Shown piece after piece: positions 49,545 to 58,839 of a stretch of DNA of 64,000 nt (within the stretch, counting starts at the first letter, position 1; every line of letters starts with the position of its first letter). Source of the DNA: Mucilaginibacter pallidiroseus (lineage in GTDB: Bacteria > Bacteroidota > Bacteroidia > Sphingobacteriales > Sphingobacteriaceae). Made by a program: the position numbers and the translations under genes. A model generated the notes under the pieces. That model made no database searches. It saw nothing but the letters and a program-made list of their open reading frames with translations, and was not told the DNA's origin. The stretch covers positions 62,001-126,000 of the forward strand of contig NZ_VOEJ01000010.1 of assembly GCF_007846085.1 (NCBI RefSeq), in the 5' to 3' direction.

Positions 49545-50990
49545 ATGAAAATAGTATCCTTAACTATCGCATTTCTATGCTTTTTGACAATCGCTATCGC
49601 CCAAAAAAAGCATGCTGAGCCACTTATCATTCAAGGTAGAATTGCAAATACTACTGAGAAGATGCTCAAAATATTTTTTGAAGATGAGTATAGCCGAACA
49701 ACTATTGATACCATTAAAATAAATAACGACGGCACGTTCTATCTCAAAACCTACCATATAACAAAACCACAGCGCACCAGTCTCCAGCAAAACAGCTTGC
49801 AGATCAACAAAATCTATGTGGCACCTGGTTATAATCTTACTATTACAGGTGATGCTACCGACTATCTAACCTTATTTCAGACAAAACGCATTACAGGTAT
49901 AGGCTCAGAAACAAATGCCTATCGTCAGAAGGTTGACTCTATGTTAGCAGCTCGCAATGATCGGACCGAATGGTACAGTTTAAAGCTTGACGATCTTCTC
50001 AAATACATCCGGAAGACGGCAGCTTTAAATGATTCTATATTCAATGTGGTTTTCAACAAACAACCTAAACAGGATAAGTATTTCAACACTTTCAAGCGAC
50101 TAATCAAAATTGATGAACAATCCCTGGCTTATTACATGGTTCTGCAACATTTAGAGATGGGCAAATACACCTACCAGCAGATGGACGAGATTGCCAAACA
50201 AAATCTCCCACCAATATTTAAGGCTGGCATATCTCGCGATGAATACCTTGAAAGCGACGACTATAAATCTTGGATTGTCCCGCTGTATTTTGCATTACAT
50301 AGAAAGATGGATCTGCTTAAAGACTCGATGTCAGTTAAACAGCCTGACTATGTATTGAATACCGTCAATAAACTTTATACAGGCAAAGTTAGAGACAAAT
50401 ATCTTTACTGGTCCGTAAATTCCAGGATAAGAGATGCAAGCAGTATAGAGCAGTTAAATAAAGCAAAAAAGGCGTCTGAGAAAACAATCAATTCTATTAA
50501 AGATGCTAACTTAAAAGGTAATCTAAATTCAAGTTTCAAATTTAAAGAAGATCAACTGATGCTTGTACAGGCCGGTCAGCCGGCTCCATCATTTAACTTA
50601 CCCAGCGATAAAGGGCAACTTTACACTGTAGAAGGTTTCAAAGGCAAGGTAGTATATATTGACCTATGGGCGAGCTGGTGCGGGCCGTGTCGTCAAGAAA
50701 TGCCGAACTTTAAAAAGCTTTCAGAAAGCTATAAAGGCAATGGTAATATTACTTTCGTATCAATAGCCGTGTTTGACGGAGAGCGCGATTGGCGCAAAGC
50801 ATTATCTGTTGAGCAGCCGACCTGGTTGCAACTATATGATAATGAAGGAAAAGTCGCCCGTTCTTATGTTGCTAACGCAATTCCTAAATACATCATTATA
50901 GATAAAGATGGCAAAGTCGCAAATTTTAATGCTCCTGGCCCTGGTAGTGCTGAAATTAAAACTGTCCTTGATAAGGAATTGGCTAAATAA
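49545..50990 (+). CDS. TlpA-like thioredoxin-domain protein with DUF4369-like N-terminus
   Basis: A 481-residue exported protein. A signal peptide (MKIVSLTIAFLCFLTIAIAQ) precedes a beta-rich domain (IIQGRIANTTEKMLKIFFEDEYSRTTIDTIKINNDGTFYL) similar to DUF4369. A helical middle follows. The C-terminal TlpA domain (about 345-480) carries the redox centre DLWASWCGPCRQEMPNFKKL and the cis-Pro region NAIPKYIIIDKDGKV. Such proteins are periplasmic thiol-disulfide oxidoreductases, abundant in Bacteroidota. An AAAAGCCC/GGGCTTTT hairpin follows at 51066-51102. Confidence 0.88.
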   Translation: MKIVSLTIAFLCFLTIAIAQKKHAEPLIIQGRIANTTEKMLKIFFEDEYSRTTIDTIKINNDGTFYLKTYHITKPQRTSLQQNSLQINKIYVAPGYNLTITGDATDYLTLFQTKRITGIGSETNAYRQKVDSMLAARNDRTEWYSLKLDDLLKYIRKTAALNDSIFNVVFNKQPKQDKYFNTFKRLIKIDEQSLAYYMVLQHLEMGKYTYQQMDEIAKQNLPPIFKAGISRDEYLESDDYKSWIVPLYFALHRKMDLLKDSMSVKQPDYVLNTVNKLYTGKVRDKYLYWSVNSRIRDASSIEQLNKAKKASEKTINSIKDANLKGNLNSSFKFKEDQLMLVQAGQPAPSFNLPSDKGQLYTVEGFKGKVVYIDLWASWCGPCRQEMPNFKKLSESYKGNGNITFVSIAVFDGERDWRKALSVEQPTWLQLYDNEGKVARSYVANAIPKYIIIDKDGKVANFNAPGPGSAEIKTVLDKELAK

Positions 50991-51065
50991 ATGACTGATC
51001 AGTGTTAACTTAAATTAAGGCAGTAGCTTTCAGCGTAAGGGTAGTTTACAGATTAATCAATCTAT

Positions 51066-51102
51066 AAAAGCCCGGGCGTTAGGTTAAGTAATTAGGGCTT
51101 TT
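51066..51102 (+). terminator. Hairpin downstream of the TlpA-like gene
   Basis: AAAAGCCC (51066-51073) pairs with GGGCTTTT (51095-51102) around a 21-base loop; the trailing Ts give a modest terminator for the rightward gene ending at 50990. Confidence 0.5.
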
Positions 51103-51174
51103 AGTGCTATTACACAACGGGGAATTTTTGGATTTGAATACAAAATTTAAGTATGTTTGAGATTGCCAAATAAC

Positions 51175-52163
51175 ATGAATGTAAAAACCTGTCTAATATT
51201 TTTAATAGTTTTTGTTGCAAGGCACTGCATGGGTCAAACACCCATTGGTAACGTAGATAAGCTTGCCGGCCAAGTAAATGATTACACAAGACAATTCCAA
51301 GCAGCTTCTATCTATATAAAAACAGATAAAGGCATATACGAAAATGAAGAAGACTATGGTTTAAAGCGACCATTTTAGACGCTCAATATTTTACATCATT
51401 TATTTTAGATCAAACTCTCTATCTCCGTCTTAGTAGTTTAAGCAATGACAGCACTGTTTGGGAAGAAAAATATCCAATTGTTAACGGCTTATCAAATGGT
51501 CATGTTTACAATGATAAATCCGTATCGCCTGGTAAGTATTTACTGTCAGCCTATTCAGCTCATTCCTATTATAAAGATAAAAGATTTCTTCGGTCCAAAG
51601 CAGTCATTCGAATTGTAAAAAACATCAACTCGCATTTAAAAGCAAGATCAAAAGCAATCATTGAGAATGCAAAGCCATCAAAGGTTCTGCAATTTACGAT
51701 GTTACCTGAAGGTGGTCACCTAGTATACGGCTTGCCATGCAGAGTAGCTTTTAAAGCTGTTGATAGTAATGGCGCACCAGCAAATGTATCTGGAGTACTA
51801 ATGAACAAGGGACGAGTAATGAAAGCATTTAAATCATATCATGCTGGTATGGGCGTCTTTGACTTCACACCATCCAAGGGGGAAAATTATGATGTTAAGG
51901 TTTTAGGTTACAATGATAGTGCCTTGTTTCTCTTGCCAAAAATCGAAGATAAAGGAATGACTCTTCATTTAATGAAGTATGAAAATGATACCCTTTTCTT
52001 TCGCATTTCGCCAAACTCAAATTTAACTAAAAGGAAGGTTTATCTGAGATTACAAGTGCGCTGGCGGGTACAAAGTATTGACCACCTGGGCTCGAACCTA
52101 TTTCTTAAATCAACTGATAATCAGCTTTTTGTACAGACTATCTCGTTTAAGGTAGTTACATAG
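51175..52163 (+). pseudogene. Frameshifted and 3'-truncated MG2-type surface protein gene
   Basis: A signal peptide (MNVKTCLIFLIVFVARHCMGQ) and TRQFQAASIYIKTDKGIYENEED are followed by a stop at 51378. A one-base deletion near 51356 explains it: the -1 correction gives WFKATILDAQYFTSFILDQTLYLRL in frame, the usual MG2/macroglobulin-like start (TDKGIYxxGEDLWFKA). The restored frame continues through LPEGGHLVYGLPCRVAFKAVD (second frame from 51699). Similarity ends abruptly near 52055 (KVYLRLQ), after which foreign sequence with the second tRNA-like repeat begins. Intact relatives have several hundred more residues. The gene is dead. Confidence 0.75.
52082..52099 (-). repeat. 18-bp tRNA T-arm-like sequence, candidate att copy 2
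   Basis: Identical to 45376-45393 in the same orientation. It lies 27 bases past the point where the MG2-type gene loses its family sequence, which suggests a recombination joint here. Flanking bases differ from copy 1, and no full tRNA can be folded around it. Confidence 0.6.
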
Positions 52164-52420
52164 GTAGCACGCCCTATTGAATAGCTAAGTCAGGAAATAC
52201 TGAGGATTTTAAGAAGAATTTGCGTAATGTATTTTTGATCAGCTTTTTTCATAAATATCTAAGAAAAATCTATGCCTAAAGGCCGCTGCTGGCTGTACAA
52301 CTTTAAGATCTTTCTTATTTTACTCATGCTTATTGTTAAGTGGCCATGCTTAGGATATATATATATATATGTCTGCCTCTTTAAGATGGTTCGCTCTTTC
52401 ACCCCAGTTACACTATTGCA

Positions 52421-52511
52421 GTGGTCACTTTCGCCCGGAATACCCTGGTCAGTTTGCCGCGGTATGGGTTGTCAGCTTGTCCCGGAATGGATTGGTCACT
52501 TTCATCAGCAT
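52421..52511. mobile_element. Remnant repeat array resembling an IS21-type end
   Basis: Four imperfect units of about 24 bases, beginning GTGGTCACTTTCGCCCGGAA, TGGTCAGTTTGCCGCGGTAT, TGTCAGCTTGTCCCGGAATG and TGGTCACTTTCATCAGCAT. Multiple internal repeats with a T(G)GTCACTTTC core are typical of IS21-family termini. No transposase gene is left. A (AT)8 tract lies nearby at 52355-52370. Confidence 0.45.
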
Positions 52512-52599
52512 CCTCCGTGTTGTATGGGCTTTGTATTTTATTTTAAATTTATAGCACCCAAAAACGGAGCTATCATAAATTGCTATATATTAGTAGGCA

Positions 52600-53808
52600 A
52601 TGTTTATACGGTTTATGATCAAAAACTTAGCTGCCGTAATTTTTCTATGTTTTTACCTGGAGAATTCATTGGTGGCGCAATCTTTAAAGCCAATAGGTAT
52701 CGACGAAAACTCGATTAAATTTACGGTTGAAGCTGACACCGCATGGACAGCTATGCTTAAGCGCTACAAAGGTTGGTTTGGGGCCGATGGTATTTATACC
52801 ATTCCTCTGAATGGGGTTGAAAGCAGAAAGTCAAATGCCGGAGATAAGTCGCTGCTGATTTTCAGCGACAGTATGATTGGTGAGGTAAAAGACGGCACTA
52901 TGCAGCCGGGCTACAAAATGATTCATAATTCAGTTGCCCTACTCACGGGCAGCAAGCCGCAGCCAGATAACCTCAAATTTCATTGGGAAAAAAGCAAGGA
53001 TGGCTCGGCCGAATCAGTGTTTATCCCGCGTACATCGCAAACCCAACCCGGCGATTATTATTGGTTAGGTGATGGTTTTGTAAACACCGAAGGTAATGGC
53101 GCCTTGTATATTTTTGGTTACCGTGTTAAAACATTTAATACCGATGCATTTGGTTTTAAAGAGGTGGGTAATACCTTAATAAAACTTAACCCTAAACAGG
53201 CGCCGGCATTTAAAGATATCTTTCAAAAAGATACGCCGTTTTACCTTACAAGCAAAGGCGGCGACATAGGATCTTTTGGCACGGGTATTTATGTAAATAC
53301 TAAAAGCGCCCAAGCAAAAAATGCCGACGGCTATGTATATGTTTACGGCGTTCGCAACATCAGCAAAGATATTATGCTGGCAAGGGTGCTGCCCAAGCAA
53401 TTTGACAATTACGCGCAATGGCAATTTTGGGATGGGGCATCATGGGTAGGGGATATGGATAAGGTTGCCAACATAACAAGCAATGCCTCAAATGAGATCA
53501 GCGTATCGCAACTTGCGGATGGGCGATACATTATGGTTTTCCAGGTAAATGGCATGAGTACTGATATTGGTATAAGGCTTGCCAATAAATTAACCGGGCC
53601 ATGGGGACCTATCATCAAAATATGGGATTGTAACCCTGATTTGAAAAAAAGTACTTATGTAGTGTACAACGCCAAGGCACATCCAACCCTGTCCGGCCCT
53701 AATGAACTGCTGATTAGCTACAACATAAATTCGCTTGAGTTTATCAAAGATTTAATGACCGACCCCAACCTGTATCGCCCTCGTTTTATAAGATTAAAAA
53801 TTCAATAA
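52600..53808 (+). CDS. Secreted DUF5005/DUF4185-like beta-propeller protein
   Basis: A 402-residue protein with signal peptide (IKNLAAVIFLCFYLENSLVAQ). GWFGADGIYTIPLNG, LLIFSDSMIGEV, MIHNSVALLTG, YYWLGDGFV, and the end AHPTLSGPNELLISYNIN follow the five-bladed propeller pattern of DUF4185/DUF5005, related to furanosidases and other glycoside hydrolases. Its substrate is not known. As first gene of the glycan locus it probably attacks a host or plant glycan outside the cell or in the periplasm. Translation could start at 52615. Confidence 0.75.
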   Translation: MFIRFMIKNLAAVIFLCFYLENSLVAQSLKPIGIDENSIKFTVEADTAWTAMLKRYKGWFGADGIYTIPLNGVESRKSNAGDKSLLIFSDSMIGEVKDGTMQPGYKMIHNSVALLTGSKPQPDNLKFHWEKSKDGSAESVFIPRTSQTQPGDYYWLGDGFVNTEGNGALYIFGYRVKTFNTDAFGFKEVGNTLIKLNPKQAPAFKDIFQKDTPFYLTSKGGDIGSFGTGIYVNTKSAQAKNADGYVYVYGVRNISKDIMLARVLPKQFDNYAQWQFWDGASWVGDMDKVANITSNASNEISVSQLADGRYIMVFQVNGMSTDIGIRLANKLTGPWGPIIKIWDCNPDLKKSTYVVYNAKAHPTLSGPNELLISYNINSLEFIKDLMTDPNLYRPRFIRLKIQ

Positions 53809-53840
53809 AATATCTGTATGGAATTTGTTACATGATTTTG

Positions 53841-53881
53841 CTAAATCAATTTAGTTATGTTAAAGTTTGTTTTTACATTTG
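53841..53881 (+). promoter_or_regulatory. Promoter with palindromic operator upstream of SGNH gene 1
   Basis: TACATTTG (53874-53881) is an exact TAnnTTTG box. The palindrome CTAAAT-CA-ATTTAG (53841-53854) ends 19 bases before it, at the -33 position. The preceding GATTTTGCTAAA is the same as in front of the GH92 gene, so the same regulator may bind, although the centre is CA and not CG. Confidence 0.6.
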
Positions 53882-53974
53882 AGGCATAACCAATTGTAAT
53901 TATTCTTACTTGATGCCGGTGAATTTGTAATACAGATCAATTGCAGCGGCATGGATAATATTAACCCTTTAAAT

Positions 53975-54727
53975 ATGAAAGCTATTAAACTTACACTTTG
54001 CCTGCTTGCCCTGGGCGCAATGAGTGCGAAAGCCCAACAAACTGAAGAGCAAAAAAAAGCCGAAGCCTGGGCTAATTTTCAAAAAGCAATTGAAGAGCGC
54101 GTGCACAAGGACTGGGCCTGGATAAAACGATACGAAGGCGACAACGAAAAGCTCCCCGCTCCGGCTGCAGGCGAAAAACGCGTTGTGTTTATGGGAAATT
54201 CCATAACCGAAGGCTGGATAAATACCGACCCAGATTTTTTTAAAGGTAAAGCATACATAAACAGGGGCATAGGTGGGCAAACCACACCGCAAATGCTGGT
54301 ACGTTTCAGGGAGGACGTTATCAATTTAAAACCTGCAGTTGTTGTGATATTGGCCGGTATCAACGATATAGCCGAAAACACAGGTCCGTCAAAGCTAGAT
54401 GATGTAGCAGGGAATATATTCTCAATGGCACAGTTGGCAAAAGCCAATAATATTAAAGTGATACTGTCGTCGGTTTTACCTGCCGCTGCCTTTCCTTGGA
54501 AGCCAACTATTGACCCTCGGGAGTCTGTTATAAAGTTAAACGCCATGCTGAAGGACTTTGCACAAAAAAATAAGTTGGGTTATATAGACTACTACACATC
54601 AATGGTGAATACCGACAGGGGCATGAAGGCAGGTTTGGCCAGCGATGGCGTGCACCCAACTATGGCTGGTTATAAAATTATGGAACCACTCGCCGAATCT
54701 GAAATAGCGAAAGTCTTAAAAAAATAA
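53975..54727 (+). CDS. SGNH/GDSL hydrolase 1
   Basis: A 250-residue secreted esterase of the SGNH family (start at MKAIKLTLCLLALGAMSAKAQ, the signal peptide; the longer frame adds 8 residues). Block I: VVFMGNSITEGW (Ser in GNSIT). Block II: YINRGIGGQTT. Block III: VILAGINDIAENTG (GxND). Block V: DGVHPTMAGY (DxxH). Likely a carbohydrate deacetylase or esterase in the locus. It seems less related to the other two SGNH proteins here than they are to each other. Confidence 0.9.
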   Translation: MKAIKLTLCLLALGAMSAKAQQTEEQKKAEAWANFQKAIEERVHKDWAWIKRYEGDNEKLPAPAAGEKRVVFMGNSITEGWINTDPDFFKGKAYINRGIGGQTTPQMLVRFREDVINLKPAVVVILAGINDIAENTGPSKLDDVAGNIFSMAQLAKANNIKVILSSVLPAAAFPWKPTIDPRESVIKLNAMLKDFAQKNKLGYIDYYTSMVNTDRGMKAGLASDGVHPTMAGYKIMEPLAESEIAKVLKK

Positions 54728-54762
54728 ATGAATACGGTATCCCTGTCCTCAGGATATCGCAA

Positions 54763-54774
54763 CTAAAACGATTT
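54763..54774. promoter_or_regulatory. Putative LacI-type operator
   Basis: TAAAACGATTTA, one mismatch from the perfect palindrome at 58769-58780, with central CG. It ends four bases before the ATG of the second SGNH gene, so a bound protein would block the start of the message or elongation. Confidence 0.5.
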
Positions 54775-54778
54775 ATCA

Positions 54779-56197
54779 ATGCGGATATTTTTACTTATCT
54801 GTTTGCTATTGCTTGCTCGCTCAGTTACTACCAGTGCACAGCAAGTTAAGCCCTTTAAAGCGGGCGACAGGGTAGTTTTCACAGGTAATAGCATTACTGA
54901 TGGCGGGAGATACCACTCGTTTATATGGCTTTATTACATGACAAGGATGCCCTACATGCGGCTCGACTTTTTTAATGCAGGCATAGGTGGTGATGTAGCC
55001 GGGCAAATAAGCGAACGCCTGCAAGAGGACGTGTTTGATAAAAGGCCTACGGTAATTACGCTAACCTTTGGTATGAATGATACCGGCTACCAACTTTTAA
55101 CCGGTGAAAAAGCTGACTCCAATTACCGGGCTAAAATCGAAAAATCCTATCGAAGCTTCTTAAATATCGAAAACCAGTTACAGAAATATGCCGGTGCCCG
55201 GAAAATCATGATAGGCTCGTCACCTTACGATGGGAATGCCAAAATTAAGGCCGGTGTTATCTATCAGAAAAATGAAGCTATAAATAAGGTTATCGATTTT
55301 CAAAAGCAAGCAGCGAAAACTAATAATTGGGATTTTGTTGACTTTAACCAGCCCATGCAGGCAATTAACAGGCAGCAGCAAGCCAGGGATTCGGCCTTTA
55401 CTTTGGAAGGTTTCGACAGGATCCACCCAACTATTGACGGGCACATGGTGATGGCCTACCTGTTTTTAAAGGCGCAGGGCTTTGCAGGCAAAAAGATAGC
55501 CGCAATAAGCATCAACGCAAGTGAGAAGAAAATTATAAGATTTGAAAACTGCCAGATCAGCAACCTTACAGGCGGCAAACAGCAGGTAGATTTTATATAC
55601 AAAGCAAATGCATTGCCTTACCCCACAGATACAGTTATGCAAGGCAGCGGGAAGCACGGTCGTTCACAGGCAGGTGCCGAATTATTGGTGCCGTTTGAGC
55701 ATGACTTTAACCAGGAAACCTTACAGGTAGCAGGCTTGGCGGAAAATCAACAATATCAGGTAAAAATAGATGATAAGTTTATTGGCAGTTGGACGGCTTC
55801 GCAGCTTAAAAGCGGAATAAATCTGGCTAAAATTTGTACTACGCCCCAATATCAGCAGGCATTAGCAGTAATGCATTTAAATGAGGAGCGCTGGGCCATT
55901 GAGCGCCGCCTGCGCGAATATTGGTGGCTACAATATTCTATAATGAAACCACATGGGCTGTTTCACAACGATAGCGAAGCCACGGTTAGTTCATTAAAGC
56001 AATATGCCAAAAAAGATTTTTTTGTGGCTGTTGTGCTTAACACCTATTACAAGGCACGCCTCAAGCCTGTGCGTGATGCTTGGCAAAAGGAAATGGATTT
56101 ACTCACCAACGAAATTTACCGCATAAATAAACCCGTTGCCCATAAAATAAGCGTACAAGCGGTTAATAACCTAAATCATGCAATCACTCAAAAATAA
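54779..56197 (+). CDS. SGNH/GDSL hydrolase 2 with C-terminal extension
   Basis: A 472-residue secreted hydrolase. After the signal (MRIFLLICLLLLARSVTTSAQ) comes VVFTGNSITDGGRYHSFIWLYYMT (catalytic Ser), FFNAGIGGDVAGQ, ITLTFGMNDTGY and FDRIHPTIDGHMVM (DxxH-like catalytic dyad: D-R-I-H). The C-terminal 230 residues form a beta domain plus a helical end with WAIERRLREYWWLQYS. It is a paralogue of the partial gene at 63365. It overlaps the GH38-like gene by 20 bases. Confidence 0.88.
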   Translation: MRIFLLICLLLLARSVTTSAQQVKPFKAGDRVVFTGNSITDGGRYHSFIWLYYMTRMPYMRLDFFNAGIGGDVAGQISERLQEDVFDKRPTVITLTFGMNDTGYQLLTGEKADSNYRAKIEKSYRSFLNIENQLQKYAGARKIMIGSSPYDGNAKIKAGVIYQKNEAINKVIDFQKQAAKTNNWDFVDFNQPMQAINRQQQARDSAFTLEGFDRIHPTIDGHMVMAYLFLKAQGFAGKKIAAISINASEKKIIRFENCQISNLTGGKQQVDFIYKANALPYPTDTVMQGSGKHGRSQAGAELLVPFEHDFNQETLQVAGLAENQQYQVKIDDKFIGSWTASQLKSGINLAKICTTPQYQQALAVMHLNEERWAIERRLREYWWLQYSIMKPHGLFHNDSEATVSSLKQYAKKDFFVAVVLNTYYKARLKPVRDAWQKEMDLLTNEIYRINKPVAHKISVQAVNNLNHAITQK

Positions 56198-58724
56198 GAT
56201 ATTCAAAACGCTGTGTTTTGTTGTGTTAACCGTACTTAGCGGCTTGTCTGCAAAAGGCCAGCAGGCCTACTATATCGATGGCTATCACGGCGGCATTTGG
56301 GGCCATTATCCGGATTGGAATACCCGCTTTATAGTGGATATGCTTAATAAGCATCCGCATTGGAAAATTAACCTTGAAATTGAACCCGAAACCTGGGGTC
56401 GTGCAGCAGTTGTTGATCCGAAAGCTTTCGAAGAGCTTAAAACTTTTATGAATGATCAATCGGCTAACGGGCGTATAGAATATGTGAGCCCCGCTTACGC
56501 CCAAAGCTACCTGTATAATATTGATGGTGAAAGTATCATCAGGCAGTTTGATTATGGCATGGCGATGCTAAAGAGCCAGTTCCCTGGTATAAAATTTAGC
56601 ACCTATTCAACCGAAGAGCCTTGTTTTACAAGCGCGCTGCCTGGCATTTTAACATCATTCGGCATCAACTACACATCGCTTAAAAACCCAAATACCTGCT
56701 TTGGCGGATATACAAGGGCCTTCGGCGGCGAATTGGTAAACTGGATAGGGCCCGACGGTTCTGCCATTTTAACGGTACCACGGTATGAAGTGGAGAAGCT
56801 TCAACCAAAATCTACCTGGCAAACAATCGCTTGGAATAACTCGCCGGAATATATCAATGCTGCTGTGGCTTACGGCATAAAGCATCCTATTGGCATGACC
56901 CTGCAGGACGCAGGCTGGAAAGGTGGTCCTTTTTTAGGTAATGCGGACGCCGAGCAACAAAAAAACAAATACACAACCTGGCGCAACTACTTTGAAAATG
57001 TAGTAGCCGGAGATAAAAAGAAAGACTGGAAGTTAAGCCAGGAAGATATATTGGTAAGCCTGGTTTGGGGTTCGCAGGTAACGCAACAACTGGCACAACG
57101 GGTGCGCAACGCCGAAAACCAATTGATACGTGCAGAAAAGGCAGCTACAATAGCAGGCATTATTGCTAATAAAACGTGGCCAAAGGCAAGTATCGACAGC
57201 GCATGGCGTACGCTGATGTTGGCGCAGCATCACGACTGCTGGATTGTTCCCTACAATGGAAAGGATGGCGATACCTGGGCCGATAAGGTTGTAAAATGGA
57301 CATTCAATTCAAATAATTTAAGCCAAGTTATCACCAATATATGGATTGAAAAACCGGGTGATGCTAAAACAGAATCATCTCAAGTAACTGTGCTAAATAC
57401 CCAGGCCAAAGGTCGAACGGAATTGGTCAGTATATTAACACCTGTAAGCTTGAAAGGCAAAAGCCTTGTTGTTAAAGATGCCGCAGGTAAGCTCTCGGCC
57501 ACGCAGGTTCAGGGTGATAGTTTAATGTTCCTGGCTAAGGCAACTTCGTTTGGTTACAGCACGTTTGATGTTGTTGAAGGTAGTTTGGCATCCGCAAAAA
57601 ACATGAAAGCTGCAAAGCAAGCCAACGGTAAGTATATGCTCGAATCTGACCTGTATCGTATTGTACTTGATCCTGAAAAAGGCGGCAGTATTGTAAGCCT
57701 GGTAATCAAACAAGGCAACAAAGAAATGGTGGATCAAAAAAGCCCGAACGGCTTTAATACCATGCGTGGCAATTTTTATAACAATGGCGGTTTAAAAAGA
57801 TCGTCAGATGCCCCTGCACAGATAACCATTATAGAAAGTGGACCGCTGCGGGCAAGCGTATTAATAAAGGGTAAGATTGCCGGTACAAATTTTTCGCAGA
57901 CAGTATCGCTCACCAAAGGCGAGCCGGTCATTGATATGCACTTAACTATTAATTGGAAAGATAACGTCGGCGTTGGTGAAGATGTTGACAAAACAAAATA
58001 TAAATGGACCGATTATAGAAAACCTTTTTACAACGATAGCAACAAATTGGTAACCGTATTTCCGCTTAATTTAAAAGGACAGAAGGTTTACAAGAATGCC
58101 CCGTTAGACGTAACCGAAAGCAGGCTCGACAACACATTTTACAACAGTTGGGACAGTATCAAAAATACCGTTATACTTAACTGGGTTGATGTTACCGATG
58201 CCAATAACGAATACGGTTTGGCACTTTTTACCGATCATACCACCAGTTATACGCATGGGGAAAACTTTCCGCTTGGCTTGGTTACGCAGTATTCGGGCAT
58301 GGGCTTGTGGGGACGTAATTATACTACCAGCGGCCCAACTTACATCCATTATGCTGTAATGCCGCATAAAGGCAAATGGGATGTAGCCGGTGTATGGCCG
58401 GCTTCAGCTCAATGGAACGAGCCTCTTATTGCTGCATCAGGTAAAAAAACTAAAACCGTCAGTTGGCTGGTGGCACCGCAGACCGGTCTTACTATCAGCG
58501 CAGCACAAATAAAAGATGGTAAAATATTGTTGCGGTTTTTTAATGCTGAAGGTATATCCGGCAGGAAGAAGATTAAATTGAATTTCAAGTATAACAAGGC
58601 AACCCTGGTAAGTCTTAACGGGCGCAGCATAGGAAACCTGCTTTCAACAAAGCATAATGACAATACCAGCGAAATAGATTTAACTATTCCGAAATTTGGT
58701 TTTAAAACGGTAGTATTTGAATGA
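56178..58724 (+). CDS. GH38-like secreted alpha-mannosidase
   Basis: An 848-residue protein with signal peptide (TLCFVVLTVLSGLSAKGQ). The N-terminal catalytic barrel has YYIDGYHGGIWGHYPDWNTRFIVDMLNKHPHWKINLEIEPETW, YVSPAYAQSY and FSTYSTEEPCFTSALPGIL. AQHHDCWIVPYNG is the GH38 metal-site region, and the C-terminal part from about 480 is the beta-sandwich (LESDLYRIVLDPEKGGSIVSLV). It would release alpha-linked mannose. The usual H-x-D motif of GH38 (for example GNSHIDxAW) is not conserved here; DGYHGGIWGH takes its place, so specificity may differ. Confidence 0.78.
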   Translation: MQSLKNKIFKTLCFVVLTVLSGLSAKGQQAYYIDGYHGGIWGHYPDWNTRFIVDMLNKHPHWKINLEIEPETWGRAAVVDPKAFEELKTFMNDQSANGRIEYVSPAYAQSYLYNIDGESIIRQFDYGMAMLKSQFPGIKFSTYSTEEPCFTSALPGILTSFGINYTSLKNPNTCFGGYTRAFGGELVNWIGPDGSAILTVPRYEVEKLQPKSTWQTIAWNNSPEYINAAVAYGIKHPIGMTLQDAGWKGGPFLGNADAEQQKNKYTTWRNYFENVVAGDKKKDWKLSQEDILVSLVWGSQVTQQLAQRVRNAENQLIRAEKAATIAGIIANKTWPKASIDSAWRTLMLAQHHDCWIVPYNGKDGDTWADKVVKWTFNSNNLSQVITNIWIEKPGDAKTESSQVTVLNTQAKGRTELVSILTPVSLKGKSLVVKDAAGKLSATQVQGDSLMFLAKATSFGYSTFDVVEGSLASAKNMKAAKQANGKYMLESDLYRIVLDPEKGGSIVSLVIKQGNKEMVDQKSPNGFNTMRGNFYNNGGLKRSSDAPAQITIIESGPLRASVLIKGKIAGTNFSQTVSLTKGEPVIDMHLTINWKDNVGVGEDVDKTKYKWTDYRKPFYNDSNKLVTVFPLNLKGQKVYKNAPLDVTESRLDNTFYNSWDSIKNTVILNWVDVTDANNEYGLALFTDHTTSYTHGENFPLGLVTQYSGMGLWGRNYTTSGPTYIHYAVMPHKGKWDVAGVWPASAQWNEPLIAASGKKTKTVSWLVAPQTGLTISAAQIKDGKILLRFFNAEGISGRKKIKLNFKYNKATLVSLNGRSIGNLLSTKHNDNTSEIDLTIPKFGFKTVVFE

Positions 58725-58763
58725 ACGCTTTGCAAACACCTTCGTCAAATATTTTAAATTGAT

Positions 58764-58793
58764 TTTGCTAAAACGTTTTATTTAATATATTTG
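58764..58793 (+). promoter_or_regulatory. GH92 promoter with perfect LacI-like operator
   Basis: TTTG (58764-58767) and TATATTTG (58786-58793) fit the Bacteroidota -33/-7 pattern with an 18-base spacer. The perfect 12-bp palindrome TAAAACGTTTTA (58769-58780) lies in the spacer. The ATG follows at 58840. Confidence 0.75.
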
Positions 58794-58839
58794 CTATAAC
58801 CAATTCCTGCGGTTGCATACCACATCCGTAATTCAATTT

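Noticed and set aside
52272..52718. 148-aa plus-strand frame
   Set aside because: It runs through an AT repeat and the IS-like repeat array and overlaps the real secreted protein in another frame.
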